This document shows positions 1 through 8,651 of a stretch of 41,430 nucleotides of DNA, piece after piece. Below the pieces are notes generated by a model. That model worked only from the letters and a program-made list of their open reading frames with translations, was not told the origin of the DNA and made no database searches. A program made the translations under genes and the position numbers. The stretch covers positions 1 to 41,430 of the forward strand of contig SOET01000038.1 of assembly GCA_021646465.1 (NCBI GenBank), given 5' to 3'. Every line of letters starts with the position of its first letter. Within the stretch, counting starts at the first letter, position 1. The DNA comes from Candidatus Kuenenia hertensis (GTDB lineage: Bacteria > Planctomycetota > Brocadiia > Brocadiales > Brocadiaceae).

Positions 1-127
1 TTCCAACGATATTGTGAAACTCAAATTCAGATTGTATTTCTTTTCTCAGGCGGTTCACTTCCGCGGTGGTATTTTTGTGCTGGAGCGCTCTTTGTAATTT
101 AATAATTAATTCAACAGTCCGTGCCAC
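1..127 (-). CDS. Sigma-54-dependent regulator, N-terminal part only (cut by window edge)
   Basis: Reading the minus strand from a GTG at 127 gives an open frame to the window edge. It starts VARTVELIIKLQRALQHKN and runs into a stretch ending FEFHNIVG. This looks like the helical linker and first residues of the AAA+ domain of NtrC-type activators, which usually read roughly L.xEL...y.F.nIIG.S. An in-frame TGA at 137-139 lies just upstream, so no receiver domain can precede it in this frame. The protein is therefore either a receiver-less activator or an N-terminally broken one. No clear ribosome binding site is seen before the GTG. Only about 42 residues are visible, so the family call rests on one motif and the start is uncertain. 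Confidence 0.5.
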   Translation of the reverse strand, partial: MARTVELIIKLQRALQHKNTTAEVNRLRKEIQSEFEFHNIVG

Positions 128-377
128 CCCATAGTATCAATTTAACAATTGATTAAATTATCGCATCTGCTATACTGTTTTCAAAAGATAAACATTTATT
201 ATGTGAGATTAAGATATGACTATTACCAAAGATAAAAGATAATAAAATTCCAGAACATCCCGCACGGGAAGATTTGATCTTTCTTGAGAACCGGAAATCA
301 AATATTTCGCCCCGATAATGCTCCACATCAATGATGGAAAGATTTACCATCCTTTTTTAAAATTGAAGAAAACTGTC

Positions 378-1184
378 ATGGAAATAAATTCTCATACCGG
401 AAGCGTTTGTTATACAGAAGATATTTGTGCTGATGGAATATGTTGTTTTATGAGTATCCCGAGGAAGCAAAATCACTTGGGGATATGGAAAAGTTTGCTA
501 AGGAGAAGAAGCGCATCTTATGGTATTAAATTGCTGTATACTTCCCTTCACGCAAAGGATATTGTTTATAATCCATGTAAGTGTTTGGATTTTTATTTAA
601 AGTGGAAAGACGACGACTTATCGGGTGGTGTGCAATTAGTGCTGCGATGTGCCACATTTGGTAAAAAGTGCCGGCCGTATGTATGCAAAGCATTTCCTGA
701 TAAGAAGGATAGCTTTATGCACGATGTTCCTGCCCCTTGTGTTTATAACGAGTATATTGCTCCAAAAGAATATGTGGAATTAAAATACACGCATGTTTTT
801 CGTTTGTTTTATGCCATTAAGGATGATCAGGCTCTTTTGAGAAAAATATCTCCCTACAACCCGGCGGATGATGTGAGGAAAAAATTAGAACAATGCAAAG
901 ATGTTGTCAAAATAAGTGCAATATGGAACGAAAAACCTTCGGAATATTTCCTTATAGAAGTGCCCAAGGTACAATCAGTTCTCCTGACTTCAGATTTTCA
1001 CCCCGGAATTACAAATATAAGACAGGCGTATGACCGATGGACGGGACATATTGAGACATGGCTGGAAAAGCATTATGGCAGCAAATGGCACAACTATCTA
1101 GAACAGACGTTAGAAGAGGAAGACGACAGACTTGGAAGAAAAAAGAAGAAAAAAGATGTCTCTAAGGGCAAGGAAGGAAAATAA
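378..1184 (+). CDS. Cysteine-rich protein with YkgJ/FliB-like metal-binding signature
   Basis: The protein has about 268 residues from the ATG at 378; an in-frame ATG at 318 would add 20. Near its N-terminus it has Cys residues spaced as C-x5-C-x4-CC, in ICADGICC. About 80 residues later comes CRPYVCKAFP, then another Cys in PAPCVYNEY. This order (CxnCC, then RPxxCxxFP, then C) resembles the YkgJ family, annotated as a putative zinc- or iron-chelating domain and related to the FliB flagellin lysine methylase. The C-terminus is highly charged and ends in a Lys-rich run. No membrane segment or signal peptide is visible. Neither start has a strong ribosome binding site; I prefer 378 because the Cys cluster normally lies close to the N-terminus. 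The function is unknown. Confidence 0.6.
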   Translation: MEINSHTGSVCYTEDICADGICCFMSIPRKQNHLGIWKSLLRRRSASYGIKLLYTSLHAKDIVYNPCKCLDFYLKWKDDDLSGGVQLVLRCATFGKKCRPYVCKAFPDKKDSFMHDVPAPCVYNEYIAPKEYVELKYTHVFRLFYAIKDDQALLRKISPYNPADDVRKKLEQCKDVVKISAIWNEKPSEYFLIEVPKVQSVLLTSDFHPGITNIRQAYDRWTGHIETWLEKHYGSKWHNYLEQTLEEEDDRLGRKKKKKDVSKGKEGK

Positions 1185-1379
1185 AATATCCATTACCTAA
1201 CAGACATAATTGGGCATAAAGATGTTTATTGGTTAGACAACCGGGTTCATTTTCAGGGTGAAAAATTTTCGCCATAAACTGAGTGGCAGGAAACGAAATA
1301 GACTTGTAAATATGGCGAGGAGAGAATAAAATACCATTTTTCTGCAACGAATCAAAAGCAAATACAGAAACTTATAAGA

Positions 1380-1817
1380 ATGAGCAAAACCGGAAAGATC
1401 GTTATATATATTCAGTTGCTGGTTATGGTGTGTTTGTCGTTATGCAATGTGGGCCTTATTATTAGCTGCCCAAAGAAACAGGCGGCATTTCCATGCAAGG
1501 AGCATGAATGTGGTTGCAAGTCTGAGGCGGATTGCATGACAAATTGCTGTTGTTTCCCATCGGGAAGCCGTTCAGAGTTTCAAAATGTTCCAGATGGACA
1601 GAAAAATGGCCTTCTCTCGTTCATTAGCAGCGTACAATGTAAATCGGGAAGTGACGTGATTGCATTTATAAACAGCAATCTTAAATACATACTGGAATAC
1701 AATACTATAGTCCACCGATTGGCATTTTTATGTTTTCTCTCCAATAATCCATTAATTCACCCATGCGAACCTATGGTTTCGCCTCCTGAAAAACCCCCGC
1801 GTTATTTTTTCACATAA
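1380..1817 (+). CDS. Small membrane protein with dense cysteine cluster
   Basis: This is a 145-residue protein with one hydrophobic segment at about residues 7-28, which is either an anchor or an uncleaved signal. Directly after it lies a cysteine block: Cys30, 39, 44, 46, 52 and the triplet 56-58, with the core HECGCKSEADCMTNCCC. The rest is rich in Ser, Asn and Pro and has no recognisable domain. The Cys/His density suggests a metal- or thiol-binding role on the outer face of the inner membrane. It lies just before a YcnI-like protein and a Met-rich outer membrane protein, which points to copper or a related metal. I do not recognise a named family, and the role is inferred from composition and neighbours. 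Confidence 0.65.
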   Translation: MSKTGKIVIYIQLLVMVCLSLCNVGLIISCPKKQAAFPCKEHECGCKSEADCMTNCCCFPSGSRSEFQNVPDGQKNGLLSFISSVQCKSGSDVIAFINSNLKYILEYNTIVHRLAFLCFLSNNPLIHPCEPMVSPPEKPPRYFFT

Positions 1818-2024
1818 ATCCAACCATTCACTAAATTACAAAACAATAAACTCGTTAGTCAAATAAGATAAGGTAGTTGAATAGGGATGTTGCCTACTCA
1901 CAGGGATACTCCATCTAGTGTGTTTGAATCCCGTGGACTATTTTCTATCTTACGTCTTGTACGTCCCGGGTATGAAAAATGCCTGGCAAACTATACTCAT
2001 TTTAACAACAGGAGAAAATAACGT

Positions 2025-2882
2025 ATGTTGAAACGTAAACGATATCTTTCCATTGTCTCTGTTTTAGGGGCAATGATTATTTCAGGAAATGTCATAGCTC
2101 ATACAACGGTAATGTCAAAGAATACGCCTGATAATTACAGTTCCCGTGATGAGCTTGAAGGAACAACCAGTCTCAATCATTTTAGTATCCCTCACGGATG
2201 TGATGGGCAGTCAATACGGGCGCAAAGCGTTGTTTTCCCGAATGGTGCAGATTCCATTGCCGAGCGTTCCGATACCGGTGATTCAGTGACTCTTGCAGAT
2301 CATATAGAAGGCAACCCTATCATGGGGGCAAAGGCGGCGATCAATAGTCTTTTCAAAAAAATCGAGGCGTTGGAAGGACCTGTTCCTGCATTTACTTCTC
2401 ACGGTTCCGAAACAACGGAAGATACCAGGGCTTTTGTGTTCACAAAGGGGAAGCTTAAGGACGGTGATTTAGGGCTTCTTCCCTGGCGTGCTACCTTTCC
2501 GACATTCAAATCGGATTCCTGCGCAACTGCGTTGACCGTGTACATTGCCATTGCCAACTATTGCACCAAATCCACTGATGAGGATGATGATGACCGTGCC
2601 GATATATGGATGGGACATACAACTGATAAATTTGATGATGAAGATGTTGTTTCCGTTGACTTTTGGCCGTATCTGAAAGTTATAAGAGACCTTGAAAACA
2701 ATCCCATTGATGAAAGTTGCGGTGAGGGATTTGAAATTAGTGTGTATCCTTCCGACGAAGCGATTGATGAATATCTGCCGGTAGATGGGTATTGGCCAGC
2801 AGAAGGGAAAAGCGGAAAAAAAGACAAAGATGATAATCACAACGATGGCGATCATCATGATCATAGTGGACATAATCATTGA
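2025..2882 (+). CDS. YcnI-like (DUF1775) periplasmic protein with His/Asp-rich tail
   Basis: This is a 285-residue secreted protein. A signal peptide covers residues 1-25 and cleavage after VIA would leave His26 as the mature N-terminus. It is followed by the segment SIPHGCDG, which matches the PHGCxG motif of YcnI/DUF1775 copper-binding proteins. In that family the N-terminal His forms part of a one-histidine copper site together with a Glu and a Trp; the segment LLPWRATFP supplies a candidate Trp. The last 30 residues are a charged tail with many His (HNDGDHHDHSGHNH), likely an extra metal ligand patch. GGAG precedes the ATG. A downstream Met-rich outer membrane protein supports a copper-handling role. 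The family assignment is fairly secure; the metal is inferred. Confidence 0.75.
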   Translation: MLKRKRYLSIVSVLGAMIISGNVIAHTTVMSKNTPDNYSSRDELEGTTSLNHFSIPHGCDGQSIRAQSVVFPNGADSIAERSDTGDSVTLADHIEGNPIMGAKAAINSLFKKIEALEGPVPAFTSHGSETTEDTRAFVFTKGKLKDGDLGLLPWRATFPTFKSDSCATALTVYIAIANYCTKSTDEDDDDRADIWMGHTTDKFDDEDVVSVDFWPYLKVIRDLENNPIDESCGEGFEISVYPSDEAIDEYLPVDGYWPAEGKSGKKDKDDNHNDGDHHDHSGHNH

Positions 2883-2971
2883 TAGTATTTCCCATATATC
2901 AATGATTTGTGAATGTTTAATTTCCTTATTTATTTGATTGAATAGGATTTCTCATTATCGTTTTTTTGTGT

Positions 2972-3012
2972 GTAGAGACAGGTTTTAAACCTGTCTCTAC
3001 ATTGCTTTTTTT
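2972..3012 (+). terminator. 14-bp perfect palindrome followed by T-run
   Basis: Arms 2972-2985 (GTAGAGACAGGTTT) and 2987-3000 pair perfectly around a single base. The sequence ATTGC and a run of T follow at 3006-3012. It lies between the YcnI-like gene and the outer-membrane gene. It can act as a terminator, but the one-base centre is also typical of a dispersed palindromic repeat. Confidence 0.5.
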
Positions 3013-3032
3013 CCTCAGGAAAGGATTAAGGT

Positions 3033-4082
3033 ATGAGGGTTTTATTAATAACGATAGTTTTTTTTATATTGTTGGCCAATAAAGTTGTTTTTGCTTTAGG
3101 AGAATGCGGTCTTGCATGTAGCCTTTCTGGTTCAACAATTTCGGAAGTAACTTTAGGAGATAAATTTGGGTTGTCACTTCAATATGTCTATACTAAAATG
3201 GGCACGATAAGAGATGGAGACAACCATATAGGGCATAATGCCTTGTTGGATGAGATAGCTTCAGATTGGCCAGATATGCCTGAATCGACGAAAAGTTTTT
3301 CAATTCCCACAAGGATGATTATGCAGAAATACACGTTTACAGGGTCATATACAGCCACAGACAAATTGCAGTTTCTTATTTCTATTCCGTATCTTATCAA
3401 TGATATGGACATGAAAATGCGAATGAGGAGTTCTATGGGTATGGATATGGATATGAAACATGAAATGAGGACTGTTGAAGGACTTGGCGATATATCTGTT
3501 ATGGGGTTATATACATTGCGTGAAAGTGAGATTGGTCATCCAGCCGAGAAGCTCATGGTTGGGTTTGGACTAAAAACTCCTACCGGTGAAAATGACGAAA
3601 ATAACGAGTCAGGTAAGCGTGTTCATGCCATGATGCAATTGGGAACAGGCTCATGGGACCCTCTTTTTATAATTAATTATATGCGTGAGTTTTCTCCCTT
3701 TGTTTTACAAGGTAATCTATTTTACCAGGTTGCAACGGAAGGGGATGAGGGGTATGAGTTTGGCGACCAGATTTCAATAGATATTATCGCCAGTTACCCG
3801 GTAAATGCTTATATAAGTCCGGGACTGGGATTAAACGGACTCCATACCGGCAGCGATAAGGACCATGATGATAATTTTTCAAGACCGGAAACTTCTCTGC
3901 TGGACAATCCGGATAATACGGGTATCACTGCGTTTTATGTTACCCCTTCCATTAATGTGAAAATTCCTAAGACAGGGTGCGGTGCTGATCTGGAATTTCA
4001 GTATCCATTATATCAGCACGCGAGAGGTATTCAACAGGTAGTGGACTGGAGGATACTGGCATCAGTTGGATGGAATTTTTGA
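3033..4082 (+). CDS. Outer-membrane beta-barrel protein with Met-rich loop
   Basis: The protein has 349 residues. A signal peptide (about 1-21) ends near FALGECG. The remainder alternates polar and hydrophobic residues and ends in the aromatic motif WRILASVGWNF, the usual C-terminal beta-signal of outer-membrane barrels. Around residues 124-148 is a run of Met alternating with Asp and Lys, including MDMKMRMRSS and MGMDMDMKHEM. Met-rich stretches of this kind bind Cu(I) or Ag(I) in copper-handling proteins. The overall look is like the transporter-type barrels annotated as MetA-pathway-of-phenol-degradation-like proteins, often found beside copper genes. AGGAAAGGATTAAGGT precedes the ATG, giving a good start. 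It follows the YcnI-like gene by 150 bp. Copper-linked export or uptake is inferred, not shown. Confidence 0.65.
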   Translation: MRVLLITIVFFILLANKVVFALGECGLACSLSGSTISEVTLGDKFGLSLQYVYTKMGTIRDGDNHIGHNALLDEIASDWPDMPESTKSFSIPTRMIMQKYTFTGSYTATDKLQFLISIPYLINDMDMKMRMRSSMGMDMDMKHEMRTVEGLGDISVMGLYTLRESEIGHPAEKLMVGFGLKTPTGENDENNESGKRVHAMMQLGTGSWDPLFIINYMREFSPFVLQGNLFYQVATEGDEGYEFGDQISIDIIASYPVNAYISPGLGLNGLHTGSDKDHDDNFSRPETSLLDNPDNTGITAFYVTPSINVKIPKTGCGADLEFQYPLYQHARGIQQVVDWRILASVGWNF

Positions 4083-4131
4083 AATGGATGAAAATATTGC
4101 TCATTGAAAAACATTTAAATGGTTTCCGTAC

Positions 4132-4166
4132 TAACACACACAGAACTTGAAGTTCTGTGTGTGTTA
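4132..4166. repeat. 17-bp perfect palindrome
   Basis: TAACACACACAGAACTT (4132-4148) is followed by a single G and its exact reverse complement (4150-4166). It sits between the outer-membrane gene and cbiA. No clear T-run follows. It produces an artificial open reading frame upstream of cbiA, which argues for the internal cbiA start at 4224. It could be a dispersed repeat or a factor-independent stop for the gene upstream. Confidence 0.6.
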
Positions 4167-4223
4167 ATTTATAAATTTACCAGCAGGGTTGATTTCTCTT
4201 TTATTAATTGTTATTCTCCTGAA

Positions 4224-5624
4224 ATGAAGAAAGATGTATCTTTTAATTACCCTCGAATACTAATTGCCGGCACACATAGCGGTGCGGGGAAAACAACTAT
4301 TACTTTGGGATTGCTGTCTGCGTTGAAGGAGAAAGGGTATTCGGTGCAGGGATTCAAGGCAGGTCCCGATTATATTGACCCTTCACATCACACGGCCATT
4401 ACAGGCAGATTCTCCCGTAATTTAGACACCTGGCTCATGAGTAGAGATGTATGTCTTGAATTATTTGAGCATGCTGTCGGCGATTCAGATATCGCCATCA
4501 TAGAAGGGGTAATGGGGTTGTTTGACGGATGTTTAAGCGGAACGGAAATTGGCAGCTCTGCATATCTCTCAAAGATATTAAACGTACCTGTAATTCTGGT
4601 GATAGATGCAAAGGGCATGTCGAGGAGTGCAGGTGCGGTTGCTCTTGGGTTTAAAAAGTTTGACAAGGAGATAGTTATCCATGGAATAATCTTAAATAGG
4701 GTGGGTAGTGAGCGGCATTATAATTCTCTTAAAAAATCAATAGAAGATAATAGCGGGATTCCTGTTATTGGATATTTGCCAAAGGATGATGAAATAAAAC
4801 TTCCGGAGCGCCATCTTGGACTTGTACCCTCTATTGAGCAGGAATTTTCTAAAACTGTGTATCAGAAAATAGGAGATACGATGTCAAAAACGGTTGATAT
4901 AAAAAAATTAGTTGACATCGCTTTTGCCGCGAACAGGCTTCCTTCTTTTCAAAAGACGATATATAGTGGAATCGCCGAACAATATCCTTTGAGAATAGCG
5001 GTTGCTATTGATGAGGCGTTTAATTTTTATTATCACGATAACCTTGATTTATTGGAAGCATGTGGTGTTGAGCTTGCATATTTCAGCCCACTGTATGATA
5101 AATACGTGCCGGCTGACGTTTCTGCCGTTTATATAGGAGGCGGTTTTCCTGAATTGCATGCACCGCTGCTTTCGTCAAATACCACCATGAAGGAATCGTT
5201 AAGGAAGGCATATAAGAACGGGGTAGTATTCTACGGTGAATGCGGGGGTATGATGTATTTACTGGAGCATATGGCGTCCTTTAATAATAATTCGTATGAG
5301 ATGTGCGGGATATTTAAGGGTGGAACGAGGATGGAACAAAAGAGACAGGGGTTGGGCTATATTACTGTGAGAGGTTTGCACGATAATTTACTATGTAAAA
5401 AAGAAGATGTATTCAAGGCGCATGAATTTCATTGGTCATCGTTGCAGCATATTCCTGAAAATACTTGTTATGCCTACGAAGTTATAAAAGGCGACACTGA
5501 CAAACCAAGGCCGGAGGGTTTCTTTACATCGCGTGCACTTTGTTCTTATGTACACGTCCATTTTGCCTCTGATATCAGATTGTTAAGGAATTTCCTTGAA
5601 TCGGTTAAAATTGCTTCGTCATAA
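4224..5624 (+). CDS. cbiA: Cobyrinate a,c-diamide synthase
   Basis: This enzyme amidates carboxylates a and c of cobyrinate (or hydrogenobyrinate) with glutamine and ATP in cobalamin synthesis. From the ATG at 4224 it has 466 residues, the usual family length. The N-terminal P-loop region reads GTHSGAGKTT, followed by KAGPDYIDPSHH and EGVMGLFDG, all hallmarks of CbiA/CobB. The C-terminal half is a type 1 glutamine amidotransferase domain with YIGGGFPELHA and the nucleophile Cys in YGECGGMMYL. The frame is open back to 4119, but that extension translates a palindrome, so I place the start at 4224, although no strong ribosome binding site is seen. No other cobalamin gene and no cobalamin riboswitch is seen nearby. 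The related archaeal CfbB cannot be excluded by motif alone but is unlikely here. Confidence 0.9.
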   Translation: MKKDVSFNYPRILIAGTHSGAGKTTITLGLLSALKEKGYSVQGFKAGPDYIDPSHHTAITGRFSRNLDTWLMSRDVCLELFEHAVGDSDIAIIEGVMGLFDGCLSGTEIGSSAYLSKILNVPVILVIDAKGMSRSAGAVALGFKKFDKEIVIHGIILNRVGSERHYNSLKKSIEDNSGIPVIGYLPKDDEIKLPERHLGLVPSIEQEFSKTVYQKIGDTMSKTVDIKKLVDIAFAANRLPSFQKTIYSGIAEQYPLRIAVAIDEAFNFYYHDNLDLLEACGVELAYFSPLYDKYVPADVSAVYIGGGFPELHAPLLSSNTTMKESLRKAYKNGVVFYGECGGMMYLLEHMASFNNNSYEMCGIFKGGTRMEQKRQGLGYITVRGLHDNLLCKKEDVFKAHEFHWSSLQHIPENTCYAYEVIKGDTDKPRPEGFFTSRALCSYVHVHFASDIRLLRNFLESVKIASS

Positions 5625-5670
5625 AAGTAGTTGTAAGAATAGGTAAAAAAATCTCTTTGCCCACACTACA

Positions 5671-6711
5671 CTAATTTAAAAATGACAAAATCGTAGAAGA
5701 AATTTTTTCGAGAGGCACTATTTTTTCCGCAGCCCCTAGTTTAATAGCTTCTTTTGGCATGCCAAACACAACGCAGCTATCTTCGTCCTGAGCAACGGTA
5801 TTAGCACCCGCTTCCTTCATCTTTAAGAGGCCATGCGCGCCGTCATCCCCCATACCCGTCATGATAACACCGATTGCATTGGCGCCCGCGTATTTTGCTA
5901 CAGATTCGAATAGCACTTCTACAGATGGTCTATGTCTGCGAACAGGAGGTTCCTGGTTTGTTGTAACATAATATCTCGCCCCACTTCTCCTGAGTTCCAT
6001 ATGATAATCTCCCGGTGCGATTAATGCGATTCCGGGAACAATGCTTTCACCATCTCTTGCTTCGCTAATACGAATAGAACATAAAGTGTTGAGGCGGTCT
6101 GCGAATGCTTTTGTAAACAATTTGGGCATATGCTGCACAATTAATATGCCCGGGGCATTCGGGGGCATTTGTATTAATACTTCTTTTAATGCTTCAGTGC
6201 CTCCCGTGGAAGCGCCAATAGCAACGATTTTATGGGTAGTTTTAATCAAAGCCTGGTTTGTGTGTACACGCTTAATTTCTGGTTTTTTTGCTAATTTTTT
6301 TTGAATTTTTATTTTTGCGGAATCTTTTATTTTTTCCGCTAATATACCTATGACTTCGTTGAGTGAGTTTGACACGTCCAGGGTAGGTTTTGCCACAAAA
6401 TCCACTGCGCCAACTTCCAGTGCTTTTAACGTGGTTTCGCAGCCTGATTGTGTCAAAGAGCTCACCATGATTACCGGTAGAGGATAATATGCCATTAATC
6501 TCTGTAAGAAAGAGATGCCATCCATCCTTGGCATTTCTACGTCTAAAGTGACAACGTCCGGTTTTAATGTTACTATTTTATCTCTGGCGACAAACGGGTC
6601 CGGTGCAGTACCCACCACTTCGATGTTTGGGTCTTTGCTCAGTCCGGTAGAGAGGATTTTTCTTACTACTGCTGAATCGTCTACAATTAAAACCTTTATT
6701 TTGTTGTTCAA
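5671..6711 (-). CDS. cheB: Chemotaxis protein-glutamate methylesterase CheB
   Basis: CheB removes methyl groups from, and deamidates, chemoreceptors when phosphorylated by CheA. The 346 residues comprise a receiver domain (about 1-125, phosphoacceptor Asp57 in TLDVEMP) and a methylesterase domain with Ser168 in IGASTGG, His194 in VQHMP and Asp290 in MTGMGDD, the Ser-His-Asp triad. The start codon is TTG at 6711, preceded by AAGGAGG at 7-base spacing, which makes it convincing. It is the last gene of the chemotaxis cluster, 42 bp after cheR, and converges on cbiA. Confidence 0.95.
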   Translation of the reverse strand: MNNKIKVLIVDDSAVVRKILSTGLSKDPNIEVVGTAPDPFVARDKIVTLKPDVVTLDVEMPRMDGISFLQRLMAYYPLPVIMVSSLTQSGCETTLKALEVGAVDFVAKPTLDVSNSLNEVIGILAEKIKDSAKIKIQKKLAKKPEIKRVHTNQALIKTTHKIVAIGASTGGTEALKEVLIQMPPNAPGILIVQHMPKLFTKAFADRLNTLCSIRISEARDGESIVPGIALIAPGDYHMELRRSGARYYVTTNQEPPVRRHRPSVEVLFESVAKYAGANAIGVIMTGMGDDGAHGLLKMKEAGANTVAQDEDSCVVFGMPKEAIKLGAAEKIVPLEKISSTILSFLN

Positions 6712-6753
6712 GGGAAAGCCTCCTTAAAAGGTAATTTTACAAGTGTATTAAAA

Positions 6754-7587
6754 TTATTTTTGATATACCGTTGGAATTACATATTTGAATTTACTGTTTG
6801 TGCCTGCGAGGCTTTCGGAATGACCAATAAAAAGATGCCCTTCAGGTGCCAGGTGTTTATGGAATTTTGAAATTAACTCGCTTTGTGTCTGCTTGTTAAA
6901 ATAAATCATAACATTTCTGCAAAATATAAAATCGAATTGACCTTTAAATGGGAAAGTTTTTTCCATTAGGTTGAATCTTCTGAACACAATGATTTTTTTC
7001 AGTACGTCCGTTGTCTGATAGTAGTCTTCAAAGTGGGATCCGCCTTTTCTAAAATAGGTATGTAACAGTTGGGCATTGATGTTTTTAAGACGGTCTTTAT
7101 GGTATAACCCTTGCTTTGCCTTTTCCAATACCCTTGTAGAGAGATCGGTCGCTAATATTTTCACATCCCATGTGTTTATTTGTCCGATGTGTTCGTTTAA
7201 AATCATAGAGAGGCTGTAAGGTTCTTCACCGGATGAGCACCCCGCACTCCATACCCGTATCCTTTTTTCTTTGTTTTTTCTCTTTTTTTCTAACAGCGCC
7301 GGGAGGAGTTTCCCGGATAAGAAGTTAAAATGTGCAATTTCCCTAAAGAATTCAGTAAGATTCGTTGAAATACAATCAATCATATGTATCATTTCTTTCC
7401 CGGTAGTGTCTCCTTCAGTAACGTACTTGTAATATTCTTTAAAGGATTTTAGTGAAAGTGTGCGTAATCGTTTTACCAGGCGTGATTTTAATAATTCTTT
7501 TTTTGCAGGGGAAAGGTTGATACCGCTTTCGTTATAGATTAATTGCTGGAAAAGAGCAAATTCCTGGTCTGTAAGGTCTATTTCCAT
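6754..7587 (-). CDS. cheR: Chemotaxis methyltransferase CheR
   Basis: CheR methylates glutamates of chemoreceptors using S-adenosylmethionine. The 277 residues hold the CheR N-terminal helical domain (about 1-80, with KELLKSRLVKRLR) and a Rossmann-like catalytic domain with VWSAGCSSGEEPYSLSMIL as the SAM-binding motif. IFCRNVMIYF and LFIGHSE follow, both typical of CheR. Its length matches the family. It lies between cheY and cheB with short gaps, as part of the adaptation group. Confidence 0.95.
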   Translation of the reverse strand: MEIDLTDQEFALFQQLIYNESGINLSPAKKELLKSRLVKRLRTLSLKSFKEYYKYVTEGDTTGKEMIHMIDCISTNLTEFFREIAHFNFLSGKLLPALLEKKRKNKEKRIRVWSAGCSSGEEPYSLSMILNEHIGQINTWDVKILATDLSTRVLEKAKQGLYHKDRLKNINAQLLHTYFRKGGSHFEDYYQTTDVLKKIIVFRRFNLMEKTFPFKGQFDFIFCRNVMIYFNKQTQSELISKFHKHLAPEGHLFIGHSESLAGTNSKFKYVIPTVYQK

Positions 7588-7600
7588 TGGTAAGAAGAAA

Positions 7601-7966
7601 TTACTCTTTGCTAAAGATAGAATTTAAAGCCGATACCATACGATCGTCTTCGAATGGTTTTACCACAAAATCAGATGCTCCGCTTAGAAGCGATTCTTGT
7701 AAAGCATCTCGCTGGTCAATTGCTGAAATCATAATCACTTTTGCATTTTTATCGTATGCAAGTATGTCTTTTAGTCCCTGGATACCATCGACTTCGGGCA
7801 TCACAATATCCATAGTTACAGCGTCAGGTTTTAATTCCTTGTATTTTTCAAGCGCCTCCCTGCCATTTGTTGCCTCACCGGCAACCTGAAAGCCATTGCG
7901 TGCCAATATTTGTTTGATTACCAATCTCACGACCTTGGCATCGTCTACAATTAATATTCTTTTCAT
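7601..7966 (-). CDS. cheY: Single-domain response regulator CheY
   Basis: This is a 121-residue stand-alone receiver. The acidic pocket is VDDAK, the phosphoacceptor is Asp53 in TMDIVMP, and the conserved Lys lies in FVVKPF. I place the start at the ATG at 7966, not further upstream, because ATAGGAGTGC precedes it. That start overlaps the cheC stop by 4 bases (ATGA), indicating translational coupling. It is the partner of the CheC phosphatase encoded just before it. It would receive phosphate from CheA and act on the flagellar switch or serve as a phosphate sink. Confidence 0.93.
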   Translation of the reverse strand: MKRILIVDDAKVVRLVIKQILARNGFQVAGEATNGREALEKYKELKPDAVTMDIVMPEVDGIQGLKDILAYDKNAKVIMISAIDQRDALQESLLSGASDFVVKPFEDDRMVSALNSIFSKE

Positions 7967-8568
7967 TTTTGCACTCCTATAGCATCTAAAAGTTTTTCCA
8001 AAGATGCCAGTTCCGGCAGGAGGAAAAGGTAACAACTAATTTCTGTTTTGCAGATTTCGAAAATTGATTCAATCAAGAGTAATTGATCACACAAGATTCC
8101 CTGCTCTAGCACAAGACTCGAAAATATTATCCCCGCAAAATCATTATGTACTTGTGGTGGTTCGGGCAATAGTTTTGCGTTAAAATCGGAAACTAATGTA
8201 TTGCTGATATGACTTGCAAGGATATTTCCTAATTCCTGTGCGACACTCTCTGTATCATCATTAAACTCCTTTGTTGTGCCGACTGGTTGCCGAAGATAAT
8301 AATCCGTTAATATTATCGATCCTTCAAGCGGCAGCATAAACAGCATCTTGCAGCCAAGATTACCTTTGAAATTGACAATAATACCGGTCATTTCTCTCGT
8401 GTCATTATTCATCTTTTCAGTAGTTGCGTTAAAATCGGCCATGTAAATTTTCGAAAGACCTATTTTTGCGCCGGTTCTTAATGTTTTGGAGAGTGCTCTT
8501 GATGCATTGTCTATGGAAAGCTTCATTATTATTTCTAACATTCTTAAACGTTCTGGTGAAATAACCAT
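7963..8568 (-). CDS. cheC: CheC-like CheY-phosphate phosphatase
   Basis: The protein has 201 residues. The central helix SVAQELGNILASHI has the CheC/CheX/FliY E-x2-N signature (Glu112, Asn115), and a Pro-rich segment (LLPEPP) lies at the expected distance. The N-terminal helix, which in canonical two-site CheC carries a second signature, reads NASRALSKTLRTGAK and lacks E-x2-N, so one site appears lost. CheC removes phosphate from CheY-P and is stimulated by CheD. Here cheD lies directly upstream and cheY overlaps directly downstream, which fits that trio. GAGGC precedes the ATG. Confidence 0.82.
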   Translation of the reverse strand: MVISPERLRMLEIIMKLSIDNASRALSKTLRTGAKIGLSKIYMADFNATTEKMNNDTREMTGIIVNFKGNLGCKMLFMLPLEGSIILTDYYLRQPVGTTKEFNDDTESVAQELGNILASHISNTLVSDFNAKLLPEPPQVHNDFAGIIFSSLVLEQGILCDQLLLIESIFEICKTEISCYLFLLPELASLEKLLDAIGVQK

Positions 8569-8651
8569 TTTTTGCCTCGATTTAAGAAGAATCTAATTTT
8601 TTACAAGAGAATAAAAGATTATGTGTATAATGTTTTTTTAGTACATTAATA

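Noticed and set aside
153-350. 65-residue minus-strand open frame
   Set aside because: It has no family features and no ribosome binding site, and it overlaps the likely upstream region of the next gene. It does not continue the sigma-54 regulator.
1162-1347. 61-residue minus-strand open frame between two genes
   Set aside because: Short, no motif, no ribosome binding site; most likely chance.
2469-2879. Minus-strand open frame inside the YcnI-like gene
   Set aside because: Ile/Met-rich shadow of the Asp/His-rich coding strand.
4119-4223. N-terminal extension of cbiA
   Set aside because: It translates the palindrome at 4132-4166 and has no family similarity; the CbiA P-loop begins soon after 4224.
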